NCBI RefSeq assembly: GCF_009857535.1
Contig: NZ_WWCS01000016.1
Location: 62,001-126,000 of the forward strand
DNA length: 64,000 nt
Reading direction: 5' to 3'
Source: Duganella margarita
GTDB taxonomy: Bacteria; Pseudomonadota; Gammaproteobacteria; Burkholderiales; Burkholderiaceae_D
This document shows positions 42,313 through 51,291 of the stretch, one piece after another; positions within the stretch are counted from its first letter, which is position 1, and each line of letters opens with the position of its first letter. The notes below the pieces were generated by a model that was not told where the DNA came from, did no database searches, and saw only the letters and a list, made by a program, of their open reading frames with translations. The position numbers were made by a program, and so were the translations under genes.

Positions 42313-43911
42313 ATGCAAACGCCAACACCTCCGGCCTCCTCGACGTCCTCGACTCCTGCTGCTGCGGCCGATATCACGGCTGATAAAAACAGTGGCGGTG
42401 TTTTGAGTAAAATTCGAGCGATATCGCTTACAGCAGTCGGTGTGGCCTCGCTATTCAGCTACTTTTTTTACATCGATTATTTCCCGTTGTTCGATCTGCA
42501 GGCAGCGTCCAGCTACCTATTTTCGGTTGTATGGGTGTTGGCGGTACTGTTAATTCTCTTGGCACTCATATTGATCGTGCCAAATATCGTCATAGGAATG
42601 GCGCTTGAGCCCAGCAAATCAATAAGGAGCGAACGAAGATTAACCGCGACAATTATCGTCTGGATGGGCTTTGGCATGCTGTCGCTCATAGGCTGGAGTG
42701 CAGGTATTTTGTTGGTCACCTGGCTGACGTGGAAACCGATTTTGGGGCTGCTAATAGGACTGGCCGTTAACACGCTACTGTGCGCAGTGCGCACTTTTTA
42801 TTGCGTCAAAAAAATCAAGAAAAAGCACAGTAGCAGTGTCGCCCGGCTATGGAATATAAAAAAACTCCGATCACTCCTTGCCAGCCAGCTTGGCATCGCT
42901 GCCCTAAGCGGTGCGCTGCAACTGATGCCGCTATGGGCGCTATTGTTAGTGTTCAGTCGCGCCTCAGAAATGGCTCAGGACAGCTACATGGATTTTTTCG
43001 CGATACTGACGCAGAGCGCGATGTTTACCGCCTTTGTCGGCGGCGCGGTGTTGTATGTTGCATTTATCCCGCGACGGAGAAAGTTCTGGTGGGTTGCACT
43101 GTTCCTGATTCTCGTTTTACCGTTATTTCTAAGTATTGTTGTACGCGCCACCGGGATGCTGCCCATGACCATGGCCCAACTGACCAAGATCGGCAACTTC
43201 CGCGCGGAAAAACTCGTGCTGTCCCCCAAGGCTTGTGGCAGCATCGCGCCGATTTTTGGCATCGACTGCGACGAAAAAACTTCACCACCAATACAACTCT
43301 GCAATGTGCACATCATGTCGCGCGTTGGCCCTGAAACTTACTTGCGCATCGCCGACCGAAAAGCGGGGACGGATGGGAAATACCCAATTCATCGCATCTT
43401 CCTCCCCACGTCCGACATCACCTCAATGGAAGTGAATTTCGAGATCAAGAACAGACGCCTGAACCTCATCGACGACGATCTCGCTGGACGTAGTTCTGTT
43501 TGCGACGCTACCCTGACGACTCTCCATGGCGACTCTGCGTTCGACTTCAATGACTTCACATTAACCGACAGCGGCAAGACGCAGTTGCTGACTTTTGTCC
43601 AGGAGATCAAGAGCGGCGTATTGGGCATACAAGAAGTCCGAGTGACAGGCCATGCAGACCAGATCGGCCAAACCAAACGCAATATTTGGTTGTCAGAGCG
43701 GCGGGCTCAGGAAGTAAAACTGTTCATGGATAAGCGGTTAATTAATTTGGTGCCGGAGATAAAAATCAGCGCCACATCCGAAGGAAGCACGCACCCCGTG
43801 ATGAAAGATTGCGGCGTGCTTACGGCGCTGAAAGAACGCATCAAATGCGAAGCCCCTAATCGGCGCGTGGAACTTGAAATCATCAAAAAGGCAGAGGCAA
43901 AACCAAAGTAA
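42313..43911 (+). CDS. Polytopic membrane protein with C-terminal OmpA-like domain
   Basis: 532 residues from the ATG at 42313; an earlier TTG at 42283 is unlikely. Six or so hydrophobic segments at about 35-55, 65-95, 110-160, 190-215, 235-260 and 275-300, then a Cys-containing periplasmic part, and an OmpA/MotB peptidoglycan-binding domain at ~390-515 (FDFNDFTLTDSGKTQLL, VTGHADQIGQTKRNIWLSERRAQEVK). A polytopic inner-membrane protein with a C-terminal peptidoglycan-binding domain is an unusual combination. GC content is visibly lower than the flanking genes. Immediately after the tRNA-Lys pair. Family not recognised. Confidence 0.8.
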   Translation: MQTPTPPASSTSSTPAAAADITADKNSGGVLSKIRAISLTAVGVASLFSYFFYIDYFPLFDLQAASSYLFSVVWVLAVLLILLALILIVPNIVIGMALEPSKSIRSERRLTATIIVWMGFGMLSLIGWSAGILLVTWLTWKPILGLLIGLAVNTLLCAVRTFYCVKKIKKKHSSSVARLWNIKKLRSLLASQLGIAALSGALQLMPLWALLLVFSRASEMAQDSYMDFFAILTQSAMFTAFVGGAVLYVAFIPRRRKFWWVALFLILVLPLFLSIVVRATGMLPMTMAQLTKIGNFRAEKLVLSPKACGSIAPIFGIDCDEKTSPPIQLCNVHIMSRVGPETYLRIADRKAGTDGKYPIHRIFLPTSDITSMEVNFEIKNRRLNLIDDDLAGRSSVCDATLTTLHGDSAFDFNDFTLTDSGKTQLLTFVQEIKSGVLGIQEVRVTGHADQIGQTKRNIWLSERRAQEVKLFMDKRLINLVPEIKISATSEGSTHPVMKDCGVLTALKERIKCEAPNRRVELEIIKKAEAKPK

Positions 43912-43926
43912 CTGCGCGAGAACAAT

Positions 43927-44367
43927 CTATTGGCATATGATTTTCAAGGTTCGCTGCCCTGCTTTTTCGCCTTTGCTGAATTGGACCGTACACGAGTTGG
44001 TCTTCGCGTCCAACTGCCTTGAAAGCACGACCTGCCCATATTCGCCGTAACGGCATTCCATCCATTTGCCGGCGGAGAAACTGGCGTCGTTCAGATCATA
44101 AGTCGTTGTCCATTCGCTCGCCCCTTTCTTCCAAGTAGAGTCGCCCATCAGGGTTGCCAGTTGTTCGGGCGGCCCGGCAGCGGCGCCTGCCGAAAACAGA
44201 TAAAGTGGTGACGCGACATATGGCGTCCACTGCGGCGGTACTCCGGTCAGTTTGATTGATGCCTGCGAAATTTCGGTCGGGCAGATGACGCTCTGCTCGG
44301 CACCGCAAACTGACGGCGCCACAAGCACAGGCATCGTGACGAGCACAACTTTTGCGTAAGCTTTCAT
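43927..44367 (-). CDS. STY0301-like periplasmic protein, putative immunity protein
   Basis: 146 residues from the ATG at 44367, one base after the stop of the upstream gene (TAATATG). Signal peptide MKAYAKVVLVTMPVLVAPSVCGA, then a compact domain with four Cys (VICPTE, WMECRYG, NSCTVQ, IICQ) suggesting two disulphides, and a WxxxYDLNDASFSAG segment. It resembles the STY0301 family of small secreted proteins found next to BPSL0067-type peptidases. An immunity role against the neighbouring enzyme is inferred from operon position and export, not proven. Confidence 0.65.
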   Translation of the reverse strand: MKAYAKVVLVTMPVLVAPSVCGAEQSVICPTEISQASIKLTGVPPQWTPYVASPLYLFSAGAAAGPPEQLATLMGDSTWKKGASEWTTTYDLNDASFSAGKWMECRYGEYGQVVLSRQLDAKTNSCTVQFSKGEKAGQRTLKIICQ

Positions 44368-44368
44368 A

Positions 44369-44755
44369 TTATTCAATGACCCAGAATGCGTCTGCATTAT
44401 CGGTAGGATTGGCATAGCTTCCGTCAGGGTTGCTGCGTAGTTTTCGAATGAATCGGATGGAGATTTTTTCTTTTTCCACGCTGGGCCACTGATCGATGAC
44501 ATAAATTCCATCCGATACCTGTCCGAGATAAAACGCAGAATGATTACCCTTGCTTCGGCCTGGCCAGCGCCCATTCTCGAAATTGGCTATGGCGGTACCG
44601 GGCAAGATCTCTTTATTTCCAAGCACCTTCGCACCTTGTCGCCACATTCTGGCTGGCGGTGCATTCGTGTATCGACGAATTAAAGTAACACATTCGAAAT
44701 CACCGACCTTGGGTTGCTTATCAAGCAGGCGGGCGTCAGGGTAGCGATATGGCAT
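44369..44755 (-). CDS. BPSL0067-like NlpC/P60-type peptidase, putative amidase toxin
   Basis: 128 residues, no signal peptide. A papain-like hydrolase arrangement: Cys22 in GDFECVTLIRRY, His72 in KGNHSAFYLG and D88/Q89 in YVIDQW, matching the Cys-His-polar triad of NlpC/P60 enzymes that cut peptidoglycan peptides. Similar to the BPSL0067 family. GAGGAG lies upstream of the ATG. Lack of a signal peptide with a periplasm-targeted partner downstream fits a T6SS-type peptidoglycan effector with its immunity protein, although no T6SS gene is in this window. Confidence 0.7.
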   Translation of the reverse strand: MPYRYPDARLLDKQPKVGDFECVTLIRRYTNAPPARMWRQGAKVLGNKEILPGTAIANFENGRWPGRSKGNHSAFYLGQVSDGIYVIDQWPSVEKEKISIRFIRKLRSNPDGSYANPTDNADAFWVIE

Positions 44756-45007
44756 GACGTTCTCCTCTGGATGGGAAGACCATCTTGCCGCTAGCCAAAG
44801 CGATGCTATTGCGACCGCTCAGGCCGCAATGCCGAGCGCTGTGTTCAATATCAAAGCTATGCGATTATCGGTCGGCCGCCCTCGCTCCCCTTGCCATGTT
44901 TCGATCCAAGCGCACGGTGCCAAGGCTTCTGTGTTAGTCTGCAAGACGGCCATCGTTTGCCGTCTTCGCCGCCCGCCTAGTTGACGACTGGAATAACCAA
45001 TATCTCC
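44756..45007. other. Intergenic region between effector-like gene and Crp-family gene
   Basis: A 252-base divergent region. An inverted repeat AAGACGGC (44943-44950) and GCCGTCTT (44960-44967) may be an operator or hairpin. No coding region or RNA gene was recognised. Confidence 0.5.
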
Positions 45008-45736
45008 ATGCGTCTCAACAACCCCAATCAAAACCATTTGCTGGCCGCCCTGCTGGACGCCGAGTTCGACCGTATTTCGCCGTACCTCGAACCGATCATG
45101 ATGCGCCTCGGCGATGTGCTATATGAATCTGGCGGCGTGCTCAATCATGTGTATTTCCCGACCTCCGCCATCGTCTCGCTGCATTACGTGCTGGAGAACG
45201 GCAGTTCGTCGGAAATTGCCGGCGTCGGCAATGAAGGCATTCTCGGCATCTCGCTATTCATGGGCGGGAACACCACGCCCAGCCGCGCGGTAGTGCAGAC
45301 GGCCGGCCACGGCTACCGCCTCAAGTCGCACATTCTGATGGAAGAATTCAACCGGGCCGGGCCGGTGATGCGCCTGCTGCTGCGCTACACGCAAGCCTTG
45401 ATCACGCAGATGTCGCAAACGGCCATCTGCAACCGTCATCACACCCTGGACCAGCAGCTGTGCCGCTGGCTGCTGCAAACGCTGGACCGTCTGCCGACCA
45501 ATGAGCTGACCATGACGCAGGAACTCATCTCCAACATGCTCGGTGTGCGGCGCGAAGGCGTGACGGTGGCGGCAGGCCGGTTGCAGACGCAGGGCTACAT
45601 CAGTTGCCGCCGCGGCCACATTTCGGTCATCGATCGCATTGGCCTGGAAAAAGACGCCTGCGAATGCTATGACGTCGTCAAAAAAGAATTCGCGCGGCTG
45701 ATGTCGGACGTGCGCCAACGCCAGGGCGTCAAATGA
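45008..45736 (+). CDS. Crp/Fnr family transcriptional regulator
   Basis: 242 residues from the ATG at 45008. Cyclic-nucleotide-type beta-roll (VLYESGGVLNHVYFPTSAIVSLHYVLENG, GNEGILGISLFMGG) and a C-terminal winged helix (MTQELISNMLGVRREGVTVAAGRLQTQGYI). No Fe-S cysteine pattern of Fnr. Its stop overlaps the sensor kinase start, so it is the first gene of a signalling operon. Ligand unknown. Confidence 0.87.
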   Translation: MRLNNPNQNHLLAALLDAEFDRISPYLEPIMMRLGDVLYESGGVLNHVYFPTSAIVSLHYVLENGSSSEIAGVGNEGILGISLFMGGNTTPSRAVVQTAGHGYRLKSHILMEEFNRAGPVMRLLLRYTQALITQMSQTAICNRHHTLDQQLCRWLLQTLDRLPTNELTMTQELISNMLGVRREGVTVAAGRLQTQGYISCRRGHISVIDRIGLEKDACECYDVVKKEFARLMSDVRQRQGVK

Positions 45737-47430
45737 ACACCGTGCTTCCCCCCGAAGGCAATGCCCTCAAGGCCGATGCCTTGCAATCGGCGATACATAA
45801 CAGCGCCACCTTCTCCAGCATCGCCACCGATGCCCATGGCGTGATCCAGATCTTCAACGTCGGCGCCGAGCGCATGCTGGGCTACAGCGCGGCGGAAGTG
45901 GTCAACCAGATCACGCCGGCCGGCATCTCCGACGCCCAGGAAATTATCGCCCGCGCCGCTGCGCTCAGCCTGGAAGCAGGCATGACGATTCAGCCCGGCT
46001 TTGAGGCGCTGGTGTTCAAGGCGTCGCGCGGCATCGAGGACATTTACGAGCTGACGTATATCCGCAAGGATGGCAGCCGCTTCCCCGCCATCGTCTCGGT
46101 CAGCCCGCTGCGCGATGCGCATGAGAAGATCATCGGCTATCTGCTGATGGGCACCGACAACACGGCGCGCAAGCGGGTCGAAGCCGAGCAGTCTCTGCTG
46201 GACCAGCGTCTGCGCCAACAACAGCTCGCACTGCAAGAAACCAATGTGGCGCTGGAAGCCGCGCGCGCGGCGGCCGAGAAGGCCAATCACGCCAAGTCCG
46301 ATTTCCTGTCGAGCATGAGCCACGAGCTGCGCACGCCGCTCAATGCAGTGCTGGGTTTTGCTCAGTTACTGGCGTCCGAGAAGCCGCCGCCGTCGGTGTC
46401 GCAACAGCGTTCGCTCGACCAGATTCTCAAGGGCGGCTGGTATCTGCTCCAGCTGATCAACGAGATTCTCGATCTGGCCATGATCGAATCCGGCAAGGTC
46501 ACCATGTCGCAGGAATCCATGGGCCTGGCCGAGGTGTTCAAGGACTGCCAGGCGATGATCGGTCCGCTGGCCGACAAGCGCGGCATTCACCTGGTCTTCC
46601 CCACGTTGAGCCGGCGCTTCTTTGTGCACGCGGATCGCACGCGTGTAAAACAGGTGATGATCAACCTGCTCTCCAACGCCGTCAAATACAACCGCCGCGG
46701 CGGCACGGTAGAGGTCGGATGCGAAGAAGGCCATGAGGGCATGGTGCGCATCAGCGTCACCGATAGCGGCGCCGGCTTGTCGCCCGAACAGGTCGACAAA
46801 TTATTCCAGCCCTTTAACCGGCTCGGACAGGAGGACGGCGCCGAGGAAGGCACCGGTATCGGTCTGGTGGTGACCAAGCAGCTGACCGAGTTGATGGGCG
46901 GCTCGATCGGCGTCCAGAGCAGCGAAGGCGTGGGCACCACGTTCTGGATTGAACTGGTGGCCAGCGATGAGCCAACGCTGGAGCCGATGGCGCTGGATGC
47001 CTTGCTGCCGGCGGAGACGCAGGACGCCGCCTCGCTGGCGACCTTGCTGTACATCGAAGACAACCCGGCCAATCTGGCGCTGGTGGAGCAGCTGATCTTG
47101 CGCCGCAGCGACCTCAAGCTGCTAACCGCGATCGATGGCCACACCGGTATCCAGCTGGCGCAAACCTACCAGCCAGACATGATTTTAATGGACATCAATC
47201 TGCCGGGCATCAGTGGCTATGGCTGCCTGAAAATCCTGCAAGACAATCCGGCGACAGCGCATATTCCGGTGCTGGCCCTGTCGGCCAACGCCATGCCGCG
47301 CGACATAGAAAAAGGGATGGCGGCGGGATTCTTCCGTTATCTGACCAAGCCGATCAATGTAGTCGAGTTCATGAGCGCGCTGGATGTGGCCCTTGAATTT
47401 TCCGCCGCCCACACAGGAGTCCCATCATGA
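45733..47430 (+). CDS. PAS-histidine kinase-REC hybrid protein
   Basis: 565 residues, cytosolic with no transmembrane segment. PAS domain 15-140 (HGVIQIFNVGAERMLGYSAAEVV), coiled linker, HisKA with MSHELRTPLNAV (H197), HATPase (NLLSNAVKYNR, DSGAGLS, GTGIGL), and a C-terminal REC with D487 (LMDINLPGISGYG). Four-base overlaps with the Crp-like gene and the following REC-PAS gene. Likely an internal phosphorelay sensing a cytoplasmic signal. Confidence 0.93.
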   Translation: MNTVLPPEGNALKADALQSAIHNSATFSSIATDAHGVIQIFNVGAERMLGYSAAEVVNQITPAGISDAQEIIARAAALSLEAGMTIQPGFEALVFKASRGIEDIYELTYIRKDGSRFPAIVSVSPLRDAHEKIIGYLLMGTDNTARKRVEAEQSLLDQRLRQQQLALQETNVALEAARAAAEKANHAKSDFLSSMSHELRTPLNAVLGFAQLLASEKPPPSVSQQRSLDQILKGGWYLLQLINEILDLAMIESGKVTMSQESMGLAEVFKDCQAMIGPLADKRGIHLVFPTLSRRFFVHADRTRVKQVMINLLSNAVKYNRRGGTVEVGCEEGHEGMVRISVTDSGAGLSPEQVDKLFQPFNRLGQEDGAEEGTGIGLVVTKQLTELMGGSIGVQSSEGVGTTFWIELVASDEPTLEPMALDALLPAETQDAASLATLLYIEDNPANLALVEQLILRRSDLKLLTAIDGHTGIQLAQTYQPDMILMDINLPGISGYGCLKILQDNPATAHIPVLALSANAMPRDIEKGMAAGFFRYLTKPINVVEFMSALDVALEFSAAHTGVPS

Positions 47431-48221
47431 TTGAATCTTCCGAAATAGCCGCTGCGGGCATCCTGATTGTTGACGACCAGGAAGCGAACGTGATGCTGCT
47501 CGAGCAGATGCTGGCGAACGCCGGCTACACCAACGTCAGCAGCACGATGGACCCGTTTGCCGTGTCCGGCCTGCATCGCACCCATCACTACGACTTGATC
47601 CTGCTGGATTTGCAGATGCCCGGCATGGATGGCTTTGCGGTACTGGAAGCGCTCAAGGAAGTCGAGCCGGACGGTTATGTGCCGGTGCTGGTGGTCACCG
47701 CGCAGCCGGGCCATAAACTGCGCGCGCTGCAAGCCGGCGCGCGCGACTTCGTCAGCAAGCCGTTCGAGCTGATCGAAGTGGAGACGCGCATCCGCAATAT
47801 GCTGGAGGTGCGGCTGCTGCACCGCAATCTGGAAAAGATGGTCGAGGAGCGCACCGCGCAGCTGCGCGCCAGTGAAGCACGTTTTCAGCGCTTCGCGGAA
47901 TTGTCGACCGACTGGTACTGGGAACAGGATGCCGAGGGCGAGCTGACCAACTGGTCCGGCCCAGTCGCTGACATGGTGGGCATCGGCGGCACCGAGACCG
48001 ATGGCTGGGATGTCGAGGAACGCGCGCTGTTGCAGTCGAATATCGCCGAGCGCAAGCCGTTCCTGGACTTTGTGTACAGCCGGGCCACGACAGCGGGCGC
48101 GGTGCAGTATCTGCAAGTCAGCGGCGAGCCGATGTTTGACGAGGCCAGCCGCTTCATCGGCTATCGCGGCGTGGGACGTGACGTCACCGCGATGGCGGCG
48201 ATGTTCGCCCGTCCGGATTAA
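47427..48221 (+). CDS. Response regulator with REC and PAS domains
   Basis: 264 residues. REC with acidic pair in IVDDQEAN, D61 in LLDLQMPGMDG and lysine in DFVSKPFE; then a coiled coil and a PAS domain (~150-255) with PAC-like GYRGVGRDVT at the end. No output domain follows PAS, so it may act by protein contact with the kinase or a partner elsewhere. Ends seven bases before the convergent TetR gene. Confidence 0.9.
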   Translation: MIESSEIAAAGILIVDDQEANVMLLEQMLANAGYTNVSSTMDPFAVSGLHRTHHYDLILLDLQMPGMDGFAVLEALKEVEPDGYVPVLVVTAQPGHKLRALQAGARDFVSKPFELIEVETRIRNMLEVRLLHRNLEKMVEERTAQLRASEARFQRFAELSTDWYWEQDAEGELTNWSGPVADMVGIGGTETDGWDVEERALLQSNIAERKPFLDFVYSRATTAGAVQYLQVSGEPMFDEASRFIGYRGVGRDVTAMAAMFARPD

Positions 48222-48227
48222 GTCAGT

Positions 48228-48782
48228 TCAGCTGGCCGGCGGCACCAGGATCGCGCTGGCGATCAGCTGGAACAGCCGGTCCACGCGGGACGCGAACAAG
48301 GGCTGATCGTTCAGCCACGCCAGCGCGCTGACCAGCGCGAACAAATCCGCCCCATCGATATCCAGCCGCGCCTCGCCCTGCGCTTGCGCGCGCGCCAGCA
48401 GTTGCGAACCCGAGGCCCGCATCGACACGCATGACGCATGCAGGGCCGAATCCGGCTCAGCGATGGCGGCGGTCATCGCGGAAATCACGCCGCGATGGCT
48501 GTGCGTCAGCGTGACCATCTCGCGCAGCCACAACACCAGGGCATTGCCGGCCGACGCCACCGTTTCGAGCTCACCGGCTTTCGCCGTCAGTTGATCAAAA
48601 CTCTTGCGCAGCAACGCGTCCAACAAGGCTTCCCGCGATGGGAAGTGACGATAGAGCGTGCCAATACCGACCCCGGCCCGGCGGGCGACTTCACGCATGG
48701 AGGCGTCCGCCCCCTGCTCGGCGACGACCTCACGCCCTATTTCAAACAGATGATCGTAATTTTTTTGGGCGTCAGAACGCAT
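48228..48782 (-). CDS. TetR family transcriptional repressor
   Basis: 184 residues from the ATG at 48782. N-terminal HTH: ADASMREVARRAGVGIGTLYRHFPSREALLDAL. C-terminal ligand domain is short. Divergent from the oxidoreductase operon with three similar palindromes in between, so it very probably represses that operon and itself. Usual TetR length. Confidence 0.92.
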   Translation of the reverse strand: MRSDAQKNYDHLFEIGREVVAEQGADASMREVARRAGVGIGTLYRHFPSREALLDALLRKSFDQLTAKAGELETVASAGNALVLWLREMVTLTHSHRGVISAMTAAIAEPDSALHASCVSMRASGSQLLARAQAQGEARLDIDGADLFALVSALAWLNDQPLFASRVDRLFQLIASAILVPPAS

Positions 48783-48790
48783 CAGATAGC

Positions 48791-48866
48791 TTGACAAACG
48801 GAGCACCGCTCCGTATATTTAAAACACAAACGGAGCACCGCTCCACCTTTTCGGAGCTTCGCTCCG
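48791..48866 (+). promoter_or_regulatory. Promoter with three TetR operator palindromes
   Basis: TTGACA (48791-48796), 17 bases and TATATT (48814-48819). The spacer is filled by palindrome CGGAGCACCGCTCCG (48799-48813); a second, CGGAGCACCGCTCCA (48831-48845), and a third, CGGAGCTTCGCTCCG (48852-48866), lie downstream of the start site. Repressor on the first would block RNA polymerase and on the others would act as a roadblock. Confidence 0.85.
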
Positions 48867-48900
48867 GTATTCATTATCAATTCTCGCAAAAGGAAAAGCA

Positions 48901-49923
48901 ATGTCAAACACGACGATGAAAGCAATTCGACAACATGCCTTCGGCGGGCCCGAGGTATTGCAGTATGAAGAGGCGCCCATGCCCGAGCTCAATCCCGGCG
49001 AAGTGCTGGTGCGCGTGCACGCGGTCGGGATCAATCCGCCGGACTGGTACCTGCGCGACGGCTACAAGATGCTGCCGCCTGAGTGGCAGCCGCCGGTCTC
49101 GTTCCCATTGATTCTGGGTACCGACGTATCGGGCGTCATTGCAGCGGTGGCAGCGGATGTAACTGGTTTCTCCGTTGGCGACGAGGTATTTTCGATGGTG
49201 CGCTTCCCCACCGGCCTGGCGGGCGGCAGCCGCGCCTATGCGGAATATGTCAGCGTGCCGGCTGCGGAGGCGGCGCACAAGCCGGCCGGCATCGATCACG
49301 TGCAGGCCGCCGCCGTGCCGATGTCACTGCTGACCGCCTGGCAGTTCATGATTGAACTTGGCCACGATGTTCAGAATCCGTTGCAGCCAAATCGTCATGA
49401 GCCGGTGCCGCTTGAAGGCAAGACCGTCCTCGTCAACGGCGCGGCCGGTGGCGTCGGGCACTTCGCGGTGCAGCTTGCGAAGTGGCGCGGCGCCCGCGTG
49501 ATTGCGGTGGCCTCCGGCGAACACACGGCAATGTTGCGCGATCTTGGCGCAGACGAAATCATCGACTACACCCAGACTGCCGCCGAGGATGTTGTACGCG
49601 ATATCGACCTGGTCATCGACGCGGTCGGTGGTCCGACCTCGGGCCGCTTCTTGCGCACGCTGAAGCGCGGCGGCGCGTTGTTCCCGGTGTTCCCACTGGG
49701 CTTCTCCGGTAGCGAAGAGGCCGAGAAGCTGGGCGTAACGGTATCGTCCACCCAGGTTCGCTCAAGCGGTGCGCAATTGGCTGAGCTCGCACGGCTGCTG
49801 GATGCCGGAACTATCCGCGCCGTCATCGACAGCACCTATCCGCTGGCCGAAGCACGCAAGGCCCACGAGCGCGCGGCCGCTGGCCACATTCGCGGCAAGA
49901 TCGTTCTCACGGTGGCGCAATGA
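48901..49923 (+). CDS. NADP-dependent zinc-free MDR oxidoreductase (quinone reductase type)
   Basis: 340 residues. N-terminal GroES-like part with GVNPPDWYLRDG and VLGTDVSGVIAAV; Rossmann motif VNGAAGGVGHFAVQLAKWRGARVI (AAGGVG). No four-Cys structural zinc loop, so a quinone-oxidoreductase or enoyl-reductase type. RBS AGGA before the ATG. First gene under the TetR operators. Confidence 0.9.
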   Translation: MSNTTMKAIRQHAFGGPEVLQYEEAPMPELNPGEVLVRVHAVGINPPDWYLRDGYKMLPPEWQPPVSFPLILGTDVSGVIAAVAADVTGFSVGDEVFSMVRFPTGLAGGSRAYAEYVSVPAAEAAHKPAGIDHVQAAAVPMSLLTAWQFMIELGHDVQNPLQPNRHEPVPLEGKTVLVNGAAGGVGHFAVQLAKWRGARVIAVASGEHTAMLRDLGADEIIDYTQTAAEDVVRDIDLVIDAVGGPTSGRFLRTLKRGGALFPVFPLGFSGSEEAEKLGVTVSSTQVRSSGAQLAELARLLDAGTIRAVIDSTYPLAEARKAHERAAAGHIRGKIVLTVAQ

Positions 49924-50327
49924 CGGCCCATGGGACAGCCCGGTGGTTCGAGATGGTGGGCGAGGTGCTGGTGGCCGCAGCCACGCAGGCAGGCCTTCCA
50001 CCGGAGTGCAATATTCGCCTGGTGGAGCGCTACATCGACGGCGCCGAGCTGAGCCCCGGCCTGGTCCAGGGCCTGCGCTTTGACATCGTCAATGGCAAGC
50101 CGGCCTTCCAGCTTGGCGCCCGACGTGACGAACGGGGCGACATCACGGTCGAGGTAACAAAAGCAGCCTCGTACACGCTCAACACCTTGCGGAGCGAAGA
50201 CCCGCGCTTTCACGCCGCGTTCACAAACCTGCTGGCCGCCGGCGAATTGAAGATCGACGGCGACCTGTCGCAGCTAGGAAGCTGGTTCAGCGTGGTGCAT
50301 GACCGGATCGTGGATCACACAAGCTAG
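49920..50327 (+). CDS. Hypothetical protein, SCP2-like C-terminal fold possible
   Basis: 135 residues overlapping the preceding stop by four bases, so co-regulated by TetR. Central FQLGARRDERGDITVEVTKAA and C-terminal RFHAAFTNLLAAGELKIDGDLSQLGSWF resemble the curved-strand-helix pattern of sterol carrier protein 2-like domains, which bind lipids. No enzyme motif seen. Function unknown; the resemblance is a guess from pattern. Confidence 0.6.
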   Translation: MTAHGTARWFEMVGEVLVAAATQAGLPPECNIRLVERYIDGAELSPGLVQGLRFDIVNGKPAFQLGARRDERGDITVEVTKAASYTLNTLRSEDPRFHAAFTNLLAAGELKIDGDLSQLGSWFSVVHDRIVDHTS

Positions 50328-50381
50328 CAAAGAAAGATGCTATTCTTGTAAGCCACAGCCTCTCGCCCCTTCAAGGAAAAT

Positions 50382-51212
50382 ATGCGTCAACTGCTTGCCT
50401 GCTTACTTCTCATTGCTTTGTCCGCCTGCTCCACGGTCGATGTCACGTCCAAGCAATTCATTCCGAAAGACGCAGGGAAGCTGTCAGTTCTGAAGAAGGC
50501 GGCGCCGGACTACCAGATCGACAATATCGAATTCAAGCACCCGGATGGCGCGATCAGCCGGGGCATTTTCGTGCACAAGCCGGACGCGCAATTTACCGTG
50601 CTCTACTTCATGGGGTCGGGTGTCCGGATCGATGTGAATGGCGCATTTATCGCAAAGCCATTTGTCGAGATGAACGCCAATTTCATCAGCTACGACTATC
50701 ACGATTTTGGCCGCAGCGATGCGCCGGAGTCCGCATTTGGCCTGCCAGAGCTGAACGCAGAAACCCTTGCGCTGTATGACCATGTACGCGCCACGACCAA
50801 CGGCAAACTGGTCGTCCACGGCCATTCGTTTGGCAGCTTTGTCGCCGCCACATTGGCGAAACAACGGCCTCTGGACGCCCTCGTGCTGGAAGGCACCGGC
50901 ACCAGCGCGCAAGCGTATGCCGACAACATGGTGCCGTGGTACGGCAAGCCCTTCGTGCGCATCAAGCTGGATCAGGAACTGCTGTCGATCGACAACCGCG
51001 CCGCGCTACGGGCGTATCAGGCCCCTGTGCTGATTATCAGCGGCGTCAATGACGTGCAGACGCCGCTTGCCACCGCCCGCGAACTCTTCGACGGGTTGAG
51101 TAATCCGCATAAACGGTTTGAAGCGGTCAAAGACGCAGGCCATATGAACGCGATGACGAAACCGGAAACCCGCCGCGTATATCAGGCTTTTGTCAGCGGC
51201 GTCTACGAGTAG
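50382..51212 (+). CDS. Alpha/beta hydrolase lipoprotein
   Basis: 276 residues. Signal peptide with lipobox LSAC (Cys16), then an alpha/beta hydrolase: nucleophile GHSFGS (~150), DxxP-like VSGVNDVQTP acid region and catalytic His in DAGHMNAM near the end. Probably anchored to the outer or inner membrane facing the periplasm. Similar in shape to ABHD13/YfhR-type proteins. Substrate unknown; about 54 bases after the previous gene. Confidence 0.85.
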   Translation: MRQLLACLLLIALSACSTVDVTSKQFIPKDAGKLSVLKKAAPDYQIDNIEFKHPDGAISRGIFVHKPDAQFTVLYFMGSGVRIDVNGAFIAKPFVEMNANFISYDYHDFGRSDAPESAFGLPELNAETLALYDHVRATTNGKLVVHGHSFGSFVAATLAKQRPLDALVLEGTGTSAQAYADNMVPWYGKPFVRIKLDQELLSIDNRAALRAYQAPVLIISGVNDVQTPLATARELFDGLSNPHKRFEAVKDAGHMNAMTKPETRRVYQAFVSGVYE

Positions 51213-51291
51213 GCGTCGCGAAAACAGTAGCGTTCCCGCCAGCTGGAGCGGCTACAATGACAGCATCTTTAGAATAATAGAAAACTGCACC

